A stretch of DNA of 64,000 nt, taken from a bacterium 1XD21-13. GTDB lineage: Bacteria > Bacillota > Clostridia > Lachnospirales > Lachnospiraceae. Under the pieces are notes generated by a model. It saw only the letters and a list, made by a program, of their open reading frames with translations. It did not search any database and had not been told where the DNA came from. The translations under genes and the position numbers were made by a program. Numbering within the stretch: position 1 is the first letter of the stretch; every line of letters starts with the position of its first letter. Positions 1 through 8,700 of the stretch are shown one piece after another. The stretch is from assembly GCA_009917555.1 (NCBI GenBank), contig QZDX01000020.1, positions 22,927 through 86,926 of the forward strand. The letters are read 5' to 3'.

Positions 1-1
1 G

Positions 2-442
2 AATAAGAAGAGAATTATGCAGACCACCTGGCTCAGCATTGGAGCAGCTGTGACGATCATGCTGGTAGGACTTACCATTTTCCATGTGTTTACCAAGCAG
101 CTTCTTGGAATTTTTGATGCTTCGGAGGATATGCTGGCTATTGGAATTCCGGCCCTTCGGATTATCTCACTGAGCTTTAGCTTTGCAGGGTATGGCATTG
201 TAGTGGGCTCTGTATTCCAGGCCCTTGGAAATGGCGTTTACAGCCTTATGGTATCTGTGGCGAGACAGCTTGTGGTGATTCTCCCGGTGGCCTTTGTGCT
301 GGCGCGGCTTGGAGGACTGTCTGCGGTGTGGTGGGCATTTCCCATTGCGGAGATTGTGTCTGTGACCTTAAGTACGGTCTTGTTCCGCAGGATTTATTGT
401 AAAAAAATACAGCCGCTTACAAAAGAGACTGTATTAGTGTAG
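2..442 (+). CDS. MATE family efflux transporter, C-terminal part (5' end outside window)
   Basis: The reading frame is already open at base 2, and the residues before the first Met (NKKRI) read as coding, so the gene begins before the window. About 147 residues remain. They form hydrophobic helices broken by short loops, including the pattern IPALRIISLSFSFAGYGIV, which is typical of the second half of MATE (multi-antimicrobial extrusion) proteins. MATE proteins are Na+ or H+ driven exporters of cationic drugs and metabolites in the cytoplasmic membrane. The tail is a short basic stretch (FRRIYCKK) and a cytoplasmic end. Its last 26 bases overlap the convergent gene that follows. The family call is good; the substrate cannot be told. 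Confidence 0.8.
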   Translation, partial: NKKRIMQTTWLSIGAAVTIMLVGLTIFHVFTKQLLGIFDASEDMLAIGIPALRIISLSFSFAGYGIVVGSVFQALGNGVYSLMVSVARQLVVILPVAFVLARLGGLSAVWWAFPIAEIVSVTLSTVLFRRIYCKKIQPLTKETVLV

Positions 443-929
443 CGTAGATTTCCTGGCTTTTGCCCTTCCAGTGGTCGCAGATGGCCTTGGCCTGTGCCTC
501 TACAGGAACGGTGAGTGTCAGGTCCATGAGTACGGAGTCCCGCTCTAAGACCCGGCAGTGGGCGGCGAATTCGCCTGTAGTGGTCCGGTAGTAGTCAGCA
601 GGAGTGGAGTGCTCGTTGCGGAGTTCATATTTGTGTTCTGAGAGAAAGGTGTCAATATCCTTCCGAATGGCGGAGGATATTTTTTTTACAAAATAGGTCA
701 GGGTGGTGCGGCCTTCCTCGGTGATGCGGTAGAGGGTGGCGTTGTGCACGGCTTCCTGACGGATCAGTTTGGATTCGGTCAGCTCGTGAATGGTCTGCTG
801 GAGGGTGAAATAGTCGGTGTATTCCTTTTCCAGGATGAATTCGGAGAGCTGGGAGTTGCTTAGGGGGAAGGTGACGCGGTTGAGCATGTAGAGGATGATT
901 AGTTTGTATAGGGTTTGGGTTTCGGTCAT
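417..929 (-). CDS. DUF4364 family protein, probable winged-helix regulator
   Basis: This 170-residue protein starts MTETQTLYKLIILYMLNRV. A longer frame exists upstream, but an AGAAAGGAG ribosome site lies just before the ATG at 929, which fixes the start. The N-terminal half (helix, helix, NSQLSEFIL, then FTLQQTIHELTESKLI, then a RITEEGRTTL wing) matches the winged-helix fold of DUF4364 proteins, a family common in Clostridia. The C-terminal half is a beta-rich domain of unknown ligand. It is transcribed in the same direction as the radical SAM gene at 1152-2072 but is separated from it by a large palindrome. Its 3' end overlaps the MATE gene tail to tail. Family membership is fairly sure; the DNA target is unknown. 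Confidence 0.75.
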   Translation of the reverse strand: MTETQTLYKLIILYMLNRVTFPLSNSQLSEFILEKEYTDYFTLQQTIHELTESKLIRQEAVHNATLYRITEEGRTTLTYFVKKISSAIRKDIDTFLSEHKYELRNEHSTPADYYRTTTGEFAAHCRVLERDSVLMDLTLTVPVEAQAKAICDHWKGKSQEIYATLIQSLL

Positions 930-960
930 TTTTGGGCTCCTTTCTGTGGATTTAACGGAC

Positions 961-1058
961 GGACGGAAAAAGGAAAAACCTTCTCCGAGCCGTTTCGATT
1001 CCCTTCGCTTTGCTTCGGTCATAGGCACTTTCGGAGAAGGTTTTTCCTTTTTCCGTCC
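961..1058. repeat. Perfect 28-bp inverted repeat with 42-base loop
   Basis: Bases 961-988 (beginning GGACGGAAAAAGG) are the exact reverse complement of 1031-1058 (ending CCTTTTTCCGTCC). The pair lies just upstream of the DUF4364 start and downstream of the radical SAM gene. As RNA it would make a very stable stem. No clear T-tract follows on either strand, so it is not a textbook terminator, although it could still block read-through between the two minus-strand genes. The loop has no obvious gene. A dispersed palindromic element of this genome is an alternative reading. Confidence 0.85.
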
Positions 1059-1151
1059 TGTTTGTTGGGGACGGGGGAGAGCAAAAACGAGCTTCTTTTT
1101 GTGCTATGAGGAAAATTGCGGGAGGTTGTGTTGGGATGTTGGGGAGCGGTA

Positions 1152-2072
1152 TTAATCACTGGGTGGGGTATAAAGTCTGCCTTGCCAGGTGGTTCTTTGC
1201 TTTAGCTCTTTGTGGATGGTGTTTAGGACCTGGCGCTTGGCTTGGCTCCAGGTGGGGGCTATTAATAAGTCCTTTGGGCCGTCGCCGGTTAGGCGGTGGA
1301 TGATGATGTCCGGGCGGCAGAGCTCCAGGCAGGAGATGATAAGGTCTATGTATTCCTTCTGGGTGAGGATGTGGAAGCTTGTCTGCTCGTAGTAGGCGGC
1401 TAAGTCGGTATTTTTTAATATATGCAGGAGCTGGAGCTTTAGGCCATGGATGGGTAAGGTGCTCAGGTGGCGGATGGTGTCCAGCATCATTTCTTTTGAC
1501 TCGCCCGGGAGACCTAAGATGACATGGACAATGATCTCCAGGCTTCGGGCGTGGAGGGCTTCTACGGCTTCGTGGAAGACGGAGAGAGGGTAGCCTCTTC
1601 GGATGAAGGAGGCGGTTCCCTCGTGGATGGTTTGCAGGCCAAGCTCTACCCAGACAGGCTTTTGGTGATTTAAGGATGTAAGGAGATCGAGGACCTCCAA
1701 GGGGAGGCAGTCGGGGCGTGTGGCGATGGCCAGGGCCGCAATTTTTGGGTGATCCAGGGCCTCCTGGTAGACCCTCTGAAGGTAATCCAGGGGAGCGTAG
1801 GTGTTGGTGTAGGCCTGAAAGTAGGCGATGTAGCGCCGGGCCGGACGCTTGCCGGATATGGCACGGATGCCTGCCTCGATCTGCTCTGTGACGGTGCGGC
1901 CGGGGTCGCCTGCGAATTCGCCGGAGCCGCCGGCGCTGCAGAAGATGCAGCCGCGGGTTCCTAGGGTGCCGTCCCGGTTGGGACAGGTGCAGCCGATGTT
2001 CAGGGTGAGCTTATATAGTTTTTCTCCGAAGCGTTTTTGTAAGGATTCGTTTAAGCTGTTGTAGGGTCTCAT
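1152..2072 (-). CDS. TIGR01212 family radical SAM protein (YhcC-like)
   Basis: The protein has about 306 residues from the start MRPYNSLNESLQKRFGEKLY. The family begins at this point, so the longer upstream frame is not used. The cysteine cluster TCPNRDGTLGTRGCIFC, with a further Cys just before it, supplies the 4Fe-4S ligands of radical SAM enzymes. LGLQTIHEGTASFIRRGY and VHVILGLPGESKEMM are the later conserved strands of the Elp3/YhcC-like class. Members are cytoplasmic and generate a 5'-deoxyadenosyl radical; the E. coli homologue YhcC has no settled substrate, although a role in tRNA modification has been suggested for relatives. The ribosome site is weak, and an AT-rich stretch directly precedes the ATG, so the exact start carries some doubt. 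Confidence 0.82.
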   Translation of the reverse strand: MRPYNSLNESLQKRFGEKLYKLTLNIGCTCPNRDGTLGTRGCIFCSAGGSGEFAGDPGRTVTEQIEAGIRAISGKRPARRYIAYFQAYTNTYAPLDYLQRVYQEALDHPKIAALAIATRPDCLPLEVLDLLTSLNHQKPVWVELGLQTIHEGTASFIRRGYPLSVFHEAVEALHARSLEIIVHVILGLPGESKEMMLDTIRHLSTLPIHGLKLQLLHILKNTDLAAYYEQTSFHILTQKEYIDLIISCLELCRPDIIIHRLTGDGPKDLLIAPTWSQAKRQVLNTIHKELKQRTTWQGRLYTPPSD

Positions 2073-2184
2073 GGTATATAATTTAGCATAGGTACCGGGG
2101 AAATGCAAGAAAGGGAGTTCCCTTTTGGGATGAAGAATGGTAAGATATGGTGAGACATAAGAGAAATGGATTTGGGAGAACAAG

Positions 2185-3639
2185 ATGTTTTTTAATTCCT
2201 ATATATTTGTATTGGTTTTTCTGCCTCTTTGTATTCTGGGATACTTTGGGTGTAATCATTTTGGAAGGAGGACCCTGGGGAAGGTGTTCCTGCTTGGCAT
2301 GTCCCTGTGGTTTTACGGGTATTTTCATGTGGAATACTTGGTTCTGATTATGGCTAGTATTCTGTGTAATTATCTGTTTTATGTGCTTTTGGGGAGGGCC
2401 TTAAGTATGACCAGGAGGAAATGGCTTCTGGCGGGGGCTCTTGGACTGAATGTGGGGATCTTGTTTTATTTTAAGTATTTTAATTTTTTTCTTGAGAATC
2501 TCAATGGGATTTTGGGGCGGAATATTGCTTTGCGGTCTATTTTGCTTCCTCTTGGTATCAGCTTCTTTACGTTTCAGCAGATTTCCTTTGTGATTGATGC
2601 TTATAAGGGAGAGGTGCCGGCTTATTGCTTTTTGGATTATGCCTGCTTTGTGACCTATTTTCCTCAGCTGATCGCTGGGCCGATTGTGACCCATGATGAG
2701 CTGATTCCCCAGCTTATGGATGAGGAGAGAAAGCGTTTTCGGTGGGATCATTTTGTCAGGGGAATGTATCTCTTTGCCATGGGGCTTGGGAAGAAGGTCT
2801 TGATTGCGGATACCTTTGGAAATGGCGTCAATTGGGGCTTTGCCAACATGGGGGAGCTGGACAGCACCAATGGGCTTCTGGTGATGCTGTTTTATACGAT
2901 TCAGATTTATTTTGATTTCAGCGGGTACTGTGACATGGCTGTGGGGCTTGGGCAGATGATGAATCTTAAGCTGCCGCTGAATTTTGATTCTCCTTACCGA
3001 GCTGTGACGATTACGGAGTTTTGGGATCGGTGGCATATGACACTGACGCGGTTTTTTACGAAATACGTTTACATTCCTCTTGGGGGAAGCAGGAGGGGAA
3101 CCTTTCGAACCTGCCGGAATGTGATGGTTGTATTTCTGGTGAGCGGGCTGTGGCACGGGGCCAATTGGACCTTTGTTCTGTGGGGAGCCTGCCATGGAGT
3201 GTGCTCGGTGCTTACCAGGCTTTGCAAGGGCTGCCTGGAGCGGATACCTAAGGGGCTTCGGTGGCTTGGCACCTTTCTCTTTCTCAACGTGACCTGGGTG
3301 CTTTTCCGGGCGGACACCATCGGGGATGCAGGGGTGTTTTTGGGGAAGCTTTTGGCCTGTGAGTTTGGAAGGGTGAACGAGAGCCTGACGGCGGCATTTT
3401 ATCTTCCGGAGTGTCAGCTTTTGGATAGTCTGGTTCCTTTTACGAGGGCCTGCCCGGAATTCTTTTTGCTTGTATTTACGGCAGCGGCTCTGTTCCTGCT
3501 ATTTGGGGTGAAGAATGCTTATGTGTGGATGGAGGGCTTTCGGCCCACTGTGGGCCGGCTTCTGGTAACTGTGGTGCTGCTGGTCTGGTGTATCTGCTCC
3601 TTTTCCGGGATCAGCACCTTTTTGTATTTTAACTTTTAA
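2185..3639 (+). CDS. MBOAT family O-acyltransferase (AlgI/DltB-like)
   Basis: This 484-residue polytopic membrane protein has about ten hydrophobic segments. It shows the MBOAT landmarks ILLPLGISFFTFQQISFVID, QLIAGPIV, IYFDFSGYCDMAVG, FWDRWHMTLTRFF (His about 284) and SGLWHGANWTF (His about 324, the usual catalytic histidine). The length is normal for AlgI. AlgI-type proteins move an acyl group, usually acetyl, across the membrane for attachment to an extracellular polymer. The next gene on this strand encodes an SGNH-like partner, as in AlgI/AlgX or DltB/DltD pairs, so together they probably O-acetylate a wall glycan. The target polymer is not known; the polysaccharide made by the downstream island is a natural candidate, by inference only. 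Confidence 0.88.
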   Translation: MFFNSYIFVLVFLPLCILGYFGCNHFGRRTLGKVFLLGMSLWFYGYFHVEYLVLIMASILCNYLFYVLLGRALSMTRRKWLLAGALGLNVGILFYFKYFNFFLENLNGILGRNIALRSILLPLGISFFTFQQISFVIDAYKGEVPAYCFLDYACFVTYFPQLIAGPIVTHDELIPQLMDEERKRFRWDHFVRGMYLFAMGLGKKVLIADTFGNGVNWGFANMGELDSTNGLLVMLFYTIQIYFDFSGYCDMAVGLGQMMNLKLPLNFDSPYRAVTITEFWDRWHMTLTRFFTKYVYIPLGGSRRGTFRTCRNVMVVFLVSGLWHGANWTFVLWGACHGVCSVLTRLCKGCLERIPKGLRWLGTFLFLNVTWVLFRADTIGDAGVFLGKLLACEFGRVNESLTAAFYLPECQLLDSLVPFTRACPEFFLLVFTAAALFLLFGVKNAYVWMEGFRPTVGRLLVTVVLLVWCICSFSGISTFLYFNF

Positions 3640-3655
3640 TTCAGCCAAGCCGTGC

Positions 3656-3720
3656 GGAAATGTGAGTATAAACAGCCCGTGGGAGCTCGCTCACAAAGGG
3701 CTGTTTATACTCACATTTCC
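3656..3720. repeat. Perfect 23-bp inverted repeat
   Basis: Bases 3656-3678 (starting GGAAATGTGAGTATAAACAG) are exactly complementary to 3698-3720, with a 19-base loop. It lies 16 bases after the MBOAT stop codon. There is no following T-run, so an ordinary terminator is unlikely. It is the first of several palindromic units in a 326-base gene-free gap between the two O-acetylation genes. Confidence 0.85.
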
Positions 3721-3794
3721 ATAGGGCGCAGCCCTAAAGTGAGGAGCCGCCGGATGGCGGGTTCGAGCTTGCACGGCGGAAGCTTAAAAAGCCC

Positions 3795-3948
3795 GTGCGC
3801 CTTTACTCTTTCACGCTGTTGCGTAGCGACCGGGTAAAGTCGCAAAGGCGCACGAGAGGAATTTTTATGAGTGCCCTTTCGAATGAAAGTTTCTCTCATT
3901 CCATGTGTGCCGAAGTGACTTTACCCTTTCGTGCTGTCGCGCAGCGAC
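3795..3948. repeat. Second palindrome plus a diverged 30-base direct repeat
   Basis: Bases 3795-3804 (GTGCGCCTTT) pair with 3844-3853. Inside and after the palindrome is a 30-base unit present twice, 3801-3830 and 3919-3948. By hand comparison the copies differ at 5 positions, all transitions; both contain GCTGT and end in AGCGAC. A further small palindrome (GAATGA...TCATTC) sits at 3881-3901. Together with the 23-bp inverted repeat this fills the intergenic gap 3640-3965. The rest of that gap shows nothing recognisable apart from a 28-codon frame judged spurious. It resembles the dispersed palindromic repeats found in clostridial intergenic regions. Confidence 0.6.
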
Positions 3949-3965
3949 TTTAATAGGAGGTTTCT

Positions 3966-5030
3966 ATGAATGCAGATAAAAAATGGGGAATCGCCCTTCT
4001 GACCTTGACAGCTGCCTGTCTGATTGGAGTGGGAACGATCATTGCAGTGATTGATCCCTTTTTTCACTATCATAAGCCCCTTGAGGGCCTATCCTACCCC
4101 CTGAGCAATGAGCGATATCAGAATGATGGGATTGTGAAGCATTTTGACTATGACGCGGTGATCACAGGGACCTCTATGACACTGAATTTTAAGACCTCTG
4201 AGCTTGACGAGCTGTTTCAGGTACATTCCGTGAAGGTAGCATTTCCAGGGGCCATGTATAAGGAGATCAATGACAACCTTGAGAAGGCGGTGGAGGCAAA
4301 TCCAAATATCCGGCTTGTTGTAAGGGGCCTCGATAAGCTTTGGCTTCTTAAGGATGCCCAGGAAACGGGGTATGACAAGGAATCCTACCCCACATATCTC
4401 TACGACGACAGGCTCTACAATGATGTGTACTATGTGCTGAACAAGAATGTACTGTGCAACAGCACCAGGGAGGTGCTGGGCTATACCCGTTCCGGGCAGA
4501 AGACTACGGATTTTGATACCTACGGAAATTGGATGCATGCCTTTTCCTTTGGAAAGGAGGCTGTGGACGCAGTATACTGTAGGGTGAACAAGGCGGATGA
4601 GGAGCAGGAGATGACGGAGGCGGATCTTAAGCTGCTGCGGGAAAATCTGGCGCAAAATGTCACAGACTTAGCCCAGGCGCATCCGGAGATTGATTTTTAT
4701 CTGTTTTTGACGCCCTACAGCATTTATTACTGGGATAATTTGAATCAGACCGGAACCCTAAGGAAGCAGCTTGCCGTTGAGAAGGAGGCTATTCGGCTCC
4801 TGGTGGAGTACGATAATATTTATCTATTTGCCTTTTCCGATCTGTTTGATATGATCTGTGATTTGGACAACTATAAGGATGAGATTCATTACAGTGAGGA
4901 TATCAATTCGCAGATCCTTAAGTGGATGAGCAGGAAGGAGCATCTGCTGACAAAGGACAATTATCAGGAATACTGTGATGAGATTTATGAATTTTATACC
5001 ACATATGATTATGAGGCACTGTTTTCATAG
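3966..5030 (+). CDS. SGNH-like O-acetylation partner protein (AlgX/DltD-type)
   Basis: This 354-residue protein is preceded by an AGGAGG ribosome site. Residues 8-32 form one membrane helix or uncleaved signal, so the bulk lies outside the membrane. A GTSMTLNF motif around residues 68-75 puts a Ser (about 70) where SGNH hydrolases hold the nucleophile. Near the C-terminus KDEIHY supplies an Asp-x-x-His pair (D305, H308) as in the SGNH catalytic block. The region VRGLDKLW and the Asp/Tyr-rich middle resemble clostridial proteins found beside MBOAT genes. It probably accepts the acyl group handed over by the MBOAT protein and transfers it to a surface polymer. Sequence identity to characterised AlgX or DltD is low, so this is a context-supported call. 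Confidence 0.62.
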   Translation: MNADKKWGIALLTLTAACLIGVGTIIAVIDPFFHYHKPLEGLSYPLSNERYQNDGIVKHFDYDAVITGTSMTLNFKTSELDELFQVHSVKVAFPGAMYKEINDNLEKAVEANPNIRLVVRGLDKLWLLKDAQETGYDKESYPTYLYDDRLYNDVYYVLNKNVLCNSTREVLGYTRSGQKTTDFDTYGNWMHAFSFGKEAVDAVYCRVNKADEEQEMTEADLKLLRENLAQNVTDLAQAHPEIDFYLFLTPYSIYYWDNLNQTGTLRKQLAVEKEAIRLLVEYDNIYLFAFSDLFDMICDLDNYKDEIHYSEDINSQILKWMSRKEHLLTKDNYQEYCDEIYEFYTTYDYEALFS

Positions 5031-5032
5031 TA

Positions 5033-5095
5033 AAAGCTCCCGCAGGCCTGCCATAAGGAAATTTTATTTACCCTATGGCAGAGAGCGGGAGCTTT
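5033..5095. terminator. Bidirectional intrinsic terminator
   Basis: AAAGCTCCCGC (5033-5043) pairs with GCGGGAGCTTT (5085-5095). An inner stem (CTGCCATA with TATGGCAG) and an AT-rich loop complete a long hairpin flanked by short A and T runs. It lies between the convergent ends of the SGNH-like gene and the Spo0A_C gene and can serve both. Confidence 0.8.
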
Positions 5096-5099
5096 GCGA

Positions 5100-5435
5100 T
5101 TATTCGTATTCGCTTAGATAATCAACAAAAATACAAAGCAAATCCTTTGGATAGGGCTTCTTGCCGCAGGGCAGCGGACAGCCTGTCAAAAATTCCAAGG
5201 TTTCCAAACCACCATTTTTAATCAGTGCATCACGAATAGTACGAAGATTGCGCTCCACATTGGTGATGCTGGTGGAATATTTCTTGGCTATTGGAAAATA
5301 GATTTCCTTTCGGATGCTCTGCAGGCGTTCCGGTTCATTGAGAGCCATGAGAACCGCCTCCTGGAAATAGTTGTAGCCGTAATAATGTTGATAGATACCG
5401 ACCGAGTGTAAAACCGTTTGAATACGTTTAACCAT
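5100..5435 (-). CDS. Stand-alone Spo0A C-terminal DNA-binding domain protein
   Basis: This 111-residue protein starts MVKRIQTVLHSVGIYQHYYG behind an AAAGGAG ribosome site. It aligns along its length with the sigma-A activator and DNA-binding domain of Spo0A: IxxVLHxxGI, GYNYFQEAVLMAL, then IYFPIAKKYSTSITNVERNL, which contains the recognition helix-turn-helix (normally IAKKFNTTxSRVERAIR). The receiver domain that takes the phosphate in Spo0A is missing, so this protein cannot be switched by the phosphorelay in the usual way. The last 30 residues, with two Cys (GCPLPCGKK), are not part of the classic domain. It stands divergent to the giant surface-protein gene across 289 bases, which makes that gene a plausible target. 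The fold is well supported; the role is inferred. Confidence 0.8.
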   Translation of the reverse strand: MVKRIQTVLHSVGIYQHYYGYNYFQEAVLMALNEPERLQSIRKEIYFPIAKKYSTSITNVERNLRTIRDALIKNGGLETLEFLTGCPLPCGKKPYPKDLLCIFVDYLSEYE

Positions 5436-5608
5436 AATACCTTCTCCTTTGTAATATTAGACTGTGGTGAAGTGGGACACCACTGCCTTTCACACCTGTA
5501 TGTTTGGGTGTATAAATATATACGATCGAAAAACGGAAAATCGTATGTTTTTTGAAAAAAAGTTGAAAAAATGGTTAAAACATCCAAAAAAATTTTATGA
5601 AAAAGTCT

Positions 5609-5637
5609 ATTCCAGACGAAAAAAATCATGGTATAAT
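5609..5637 (+). promoter_or_regulatory. Extended -10 promoter of the giant surface-protein gene
   Basis: TGGTATAAT at 5629-5637 is a perfect extended -10 element. The -35 region (about 5609-5614, ATTCCA) is weak, as is usual with an extended -10. AGACGAA at 5614-5620 is one mismatch from the core Spo0A box TGNCGAA, interesting because of the Spo0A_C gene next door, but such a short match can be chance. The predicted transcript has a leader of about 80 bases with a short GTTCG...CGAAC hairpin at 5653-5671. The remaining 5436-5608 stretch is AT-rich, with small palindromes at 5464-5483 and 5520-5546 and no gene. Confidence 0.6.
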
Positions 5638-5724
5638 AAAATGTAAAATTTTGTTCGGAGCTTGAGCGAACGTTGGATAATACATTCTATGATTATTGAG
5701 TAAAATGGTTTGAGGTGACAGGGT

Positions 5725-8700
5725 ATGAGAAAGAGATGGAAATCACTTCTTGCGTGGATGTTGATTATAACAATTATAGGGGGATATGGGAACACGGCTT
5801 TGGCTGCCGGTCTGGGCGGCGAAGCTCCTGTTGGAGCGGAAAGCACCGTAGAGTCTGGGAGTACTGTCGGGACGGATGCGGGAGTGGAGGGCGAAGCCGG
5901 AACTGGCAAAGAGGAAACCCCCGAAACTCCGGATAAGCAGCCTGGCGAGGAAGGCACAGGCAATGGCGGAGGAACAGGTGAAGCCGAGGGAGAAGGCGGC
6001 AGTGGAAATACCACTGAGACTCCAGGTGGTACGCCGAATGAAGGCGGAAGTGACGAGGAAGCAGAGGGAGATGGGGAAGACGGTGAAGAACCGGAGGAGG
6101 AAGAGCTTCCGGGGGAGACCTTTGCTTTAACAGAGGGAAAGAATGCTTATCAGCCTTACTGGGGGAATGGGAATTATTCCAATCTGGTTGTGTTTGTGGA
6201 CTTTGCGGATACGACTCATGAGCATAAGAATAGTTACGGTGAATGCTTTAAAGCAAATCCGGATACAACCTTTAAGTATTTTAATGGTGATGAGACGAAT
6301 CTCAGAGGAATGCGCCAGTATTTATACAATATATCTTACGGGCAATTGCGGGTAGAGAATATCTTCCCTCAATACGATGCGGAAGCGAATACCATTACGC
6401 CTTATACGCTTTCCAGAGAAGGCGCTTACTATGTGAACAATGAGTCTGCCATGGTGACGGAGATTCTGGAACAACTGAATGCATCGGGGCAGCTTCAGGA
6501 GAACATGAATCTGCACTTGGACAGCGGTACCCAAAATATTGTAGATAACCTGAATATTGTGGCCGCCAACAATGAGGCGGAGCTGTTTGTTAACCATAAG
6601 GCGGGATATGCAGGCAATGAACAGGTGTCAGGATGCCTGGTACGGGATTATACCATTATAAACGAAAAGGATATCTATTTCGGAGCGTCCGAGTCAGGAG
6701 TAATTATTCATGAATTTTTACATACCGTGGGATATCCCGATCTGTATCGGCAGGGAGAGAATTCGGGAGTTCCGGTGGGAAGCTGGGACATTATGGCCAA
6801 CGTGAACCGCCGGGTACAGTATCCTCTGGCATACCTGCGCTCCGCCTATACCAAATGGTTTGAGATCCCGTCGATTACGGAATCTCAGACAGGACTTTCC
6901 CTGTATGCGGCGAGCAAGGCCACCGCAGAGACCAAGGATCAGCAGGCATTGATTCTGAAGACGGACTACTCGGATACGGAGTTCTTTGTGGTGGAGTACC
7001 GGAAGCAGGGCGAAAAATATGTAAATAATCAGTATTCCAATGAGTATGAGGTGGCTATCCCAGGTTCGGGCCTGATTGTTTACAGAGTAAATACCGCTTC
7101 GGAAACGAATTATGTGGGAACCACGGATATGCTCTATCTCTTCCGTCCTGGTGACAGTTATAGAGACGACGGGAGGGAAGCGGGCATAGGAAATTATGAT
7201 CAAGCCCATTTGTCCCAGGAAGTAGGGAGAACCGGCTACGGCAGCAGCAATTTTGAGGATTCCCTGGCCGAAGGCGCAATTACTTATTCCGATGGAAAGA
7301 ACAGCGGAATTGTGATCAGCAATGTGGGAAGCTCTTCCGGAGATCAGATTACCTTTGATGTTACCTTCTATGATGAGGATGAGAATGCGGTTTGGAAGAC
7401 GGTGGCCACGGAAAAGGATGGGGAGGTTACCACACAAGCGGTTTCCTGTATGGATAAGGATGGGAACTTCTATTATATCCTGAAGAAAGGAAATGCCAAT
7501 TATCTTTATCAGTGTAAGGACGGGGCATTTACCAGGCTTGGAACGGCACCGGCCGGAAGCGGGTATAAGCTGGCGTGGTATGGCGGACAGCTTTATGCAG
7601 GCTATTTAAATAACCAATTTGCTGTAAAGCTGGCTAGGTGGAACGGCTCTTCCTGGCAGGAACTCTACACGTCTCCTTATCAGACAAATGAACTTAGCAT
7701 GACTTCCGACAGCAAGGGAGTCTATTTGGCGTATGCGACTACAGATGGGATTCGGGTATATGCAATCAGCTATACAACAGAGGGGATAGTGAGTCTTGGC
7801 AGCCAGGTGGCAGCAAGCACGGGCTATGCGGCGAATCCTTCGATTGCGGCTGAAAATGGAACCATTGTGGTGATGTATCGGGAGGCGTTTAACAACAATC
7901 GGATCTTTGTGAAGCAGTATAACAGCAGCACAAAGAGCTGGAGTGATGTTGGAAGCCAGAGCCTTTCCTCCAACAGCGGGCTTGTGAAGCTTCGCGGCGG
8001 CAAGGTTTACCTGATGAAAAACGGAAGTACCTTTGGGGAAAACAAGGCATATTTGTATGTATATGATTTGCGAAACGGCGGGGGCTGGCAGCAGGTAGGG
8101 AGCAATCCCTATGCGGATGCCAGCATTGCGGAGATGGATCTGTGCTTTGCGGGGGGAGAGCCCTATGTGGTGTACATGTCCGGATCCCAGACGCGCGTGA
8201 CGGAGGTAAAGCGTCTGGTTGATAACCAATGGACGAATCTGGGCGGAAGCGTGGAAAGAGAGACAGTTACTGGGCTTGCGGCTTATTCCTTTGGCGGGGA
8301 TATTTATGTGACTTATCTGAATACGGTAAGTAAGAAGGTGTCTGTGAAGGGGCATGTTTCGGAGAGTAGCGGGGTGGAGGATCTGCTCTGGGAGCTGTTT
8401 CCGGATGCGGTGGATTACGGAACTATAGAGGTAGAGAATCCCTTCCATCAGCTGGTGGAACGGTCCAAGGATGGGGCGATTGACAGCGGAATCGCGGCCT
8501 TTAGCGAGAAGCGTTATACAGATTCCTTTGGAAGCCAGATTGAGGACCCATTGGCGAAGGAGCTTTACAATATTATGGCGGAGCGATATGCCAGGGGACG
8601 TTTGGTTGGGGATCAGGCGGCGAATCTGACGAATATGATTTCCTTCCCGGCAAATATTTCAGGGGGAAGTCTTGTTCAGGACGCTTATTATATAGCTGCT

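Noticed and set aside
2401..3195. A 264-codon minus-strand frame inside the MBOAT gene
   Set aside because: Low-complexity, Lys/Pro/His-rich translation antisense to a well-supported membrane protein gene. It is a shadow.
3867..3953. A 28-codon frame (MSALSNESF...) with a GAGAGGA site before the SGNH-like gene
   Set aside because: It is made from the palindromic and direct repeats of that gap, so the coding look is probably a by-product of the repeat sequence.
5520..5560. ATACGAT...ATCGTAT palindrome followed by a T-run as a terminator
   Set aside because: The stem is only 7 AT-rich pairs and no transcript is expected to end there on the plus strand. Kept only as part of the promoter region description.
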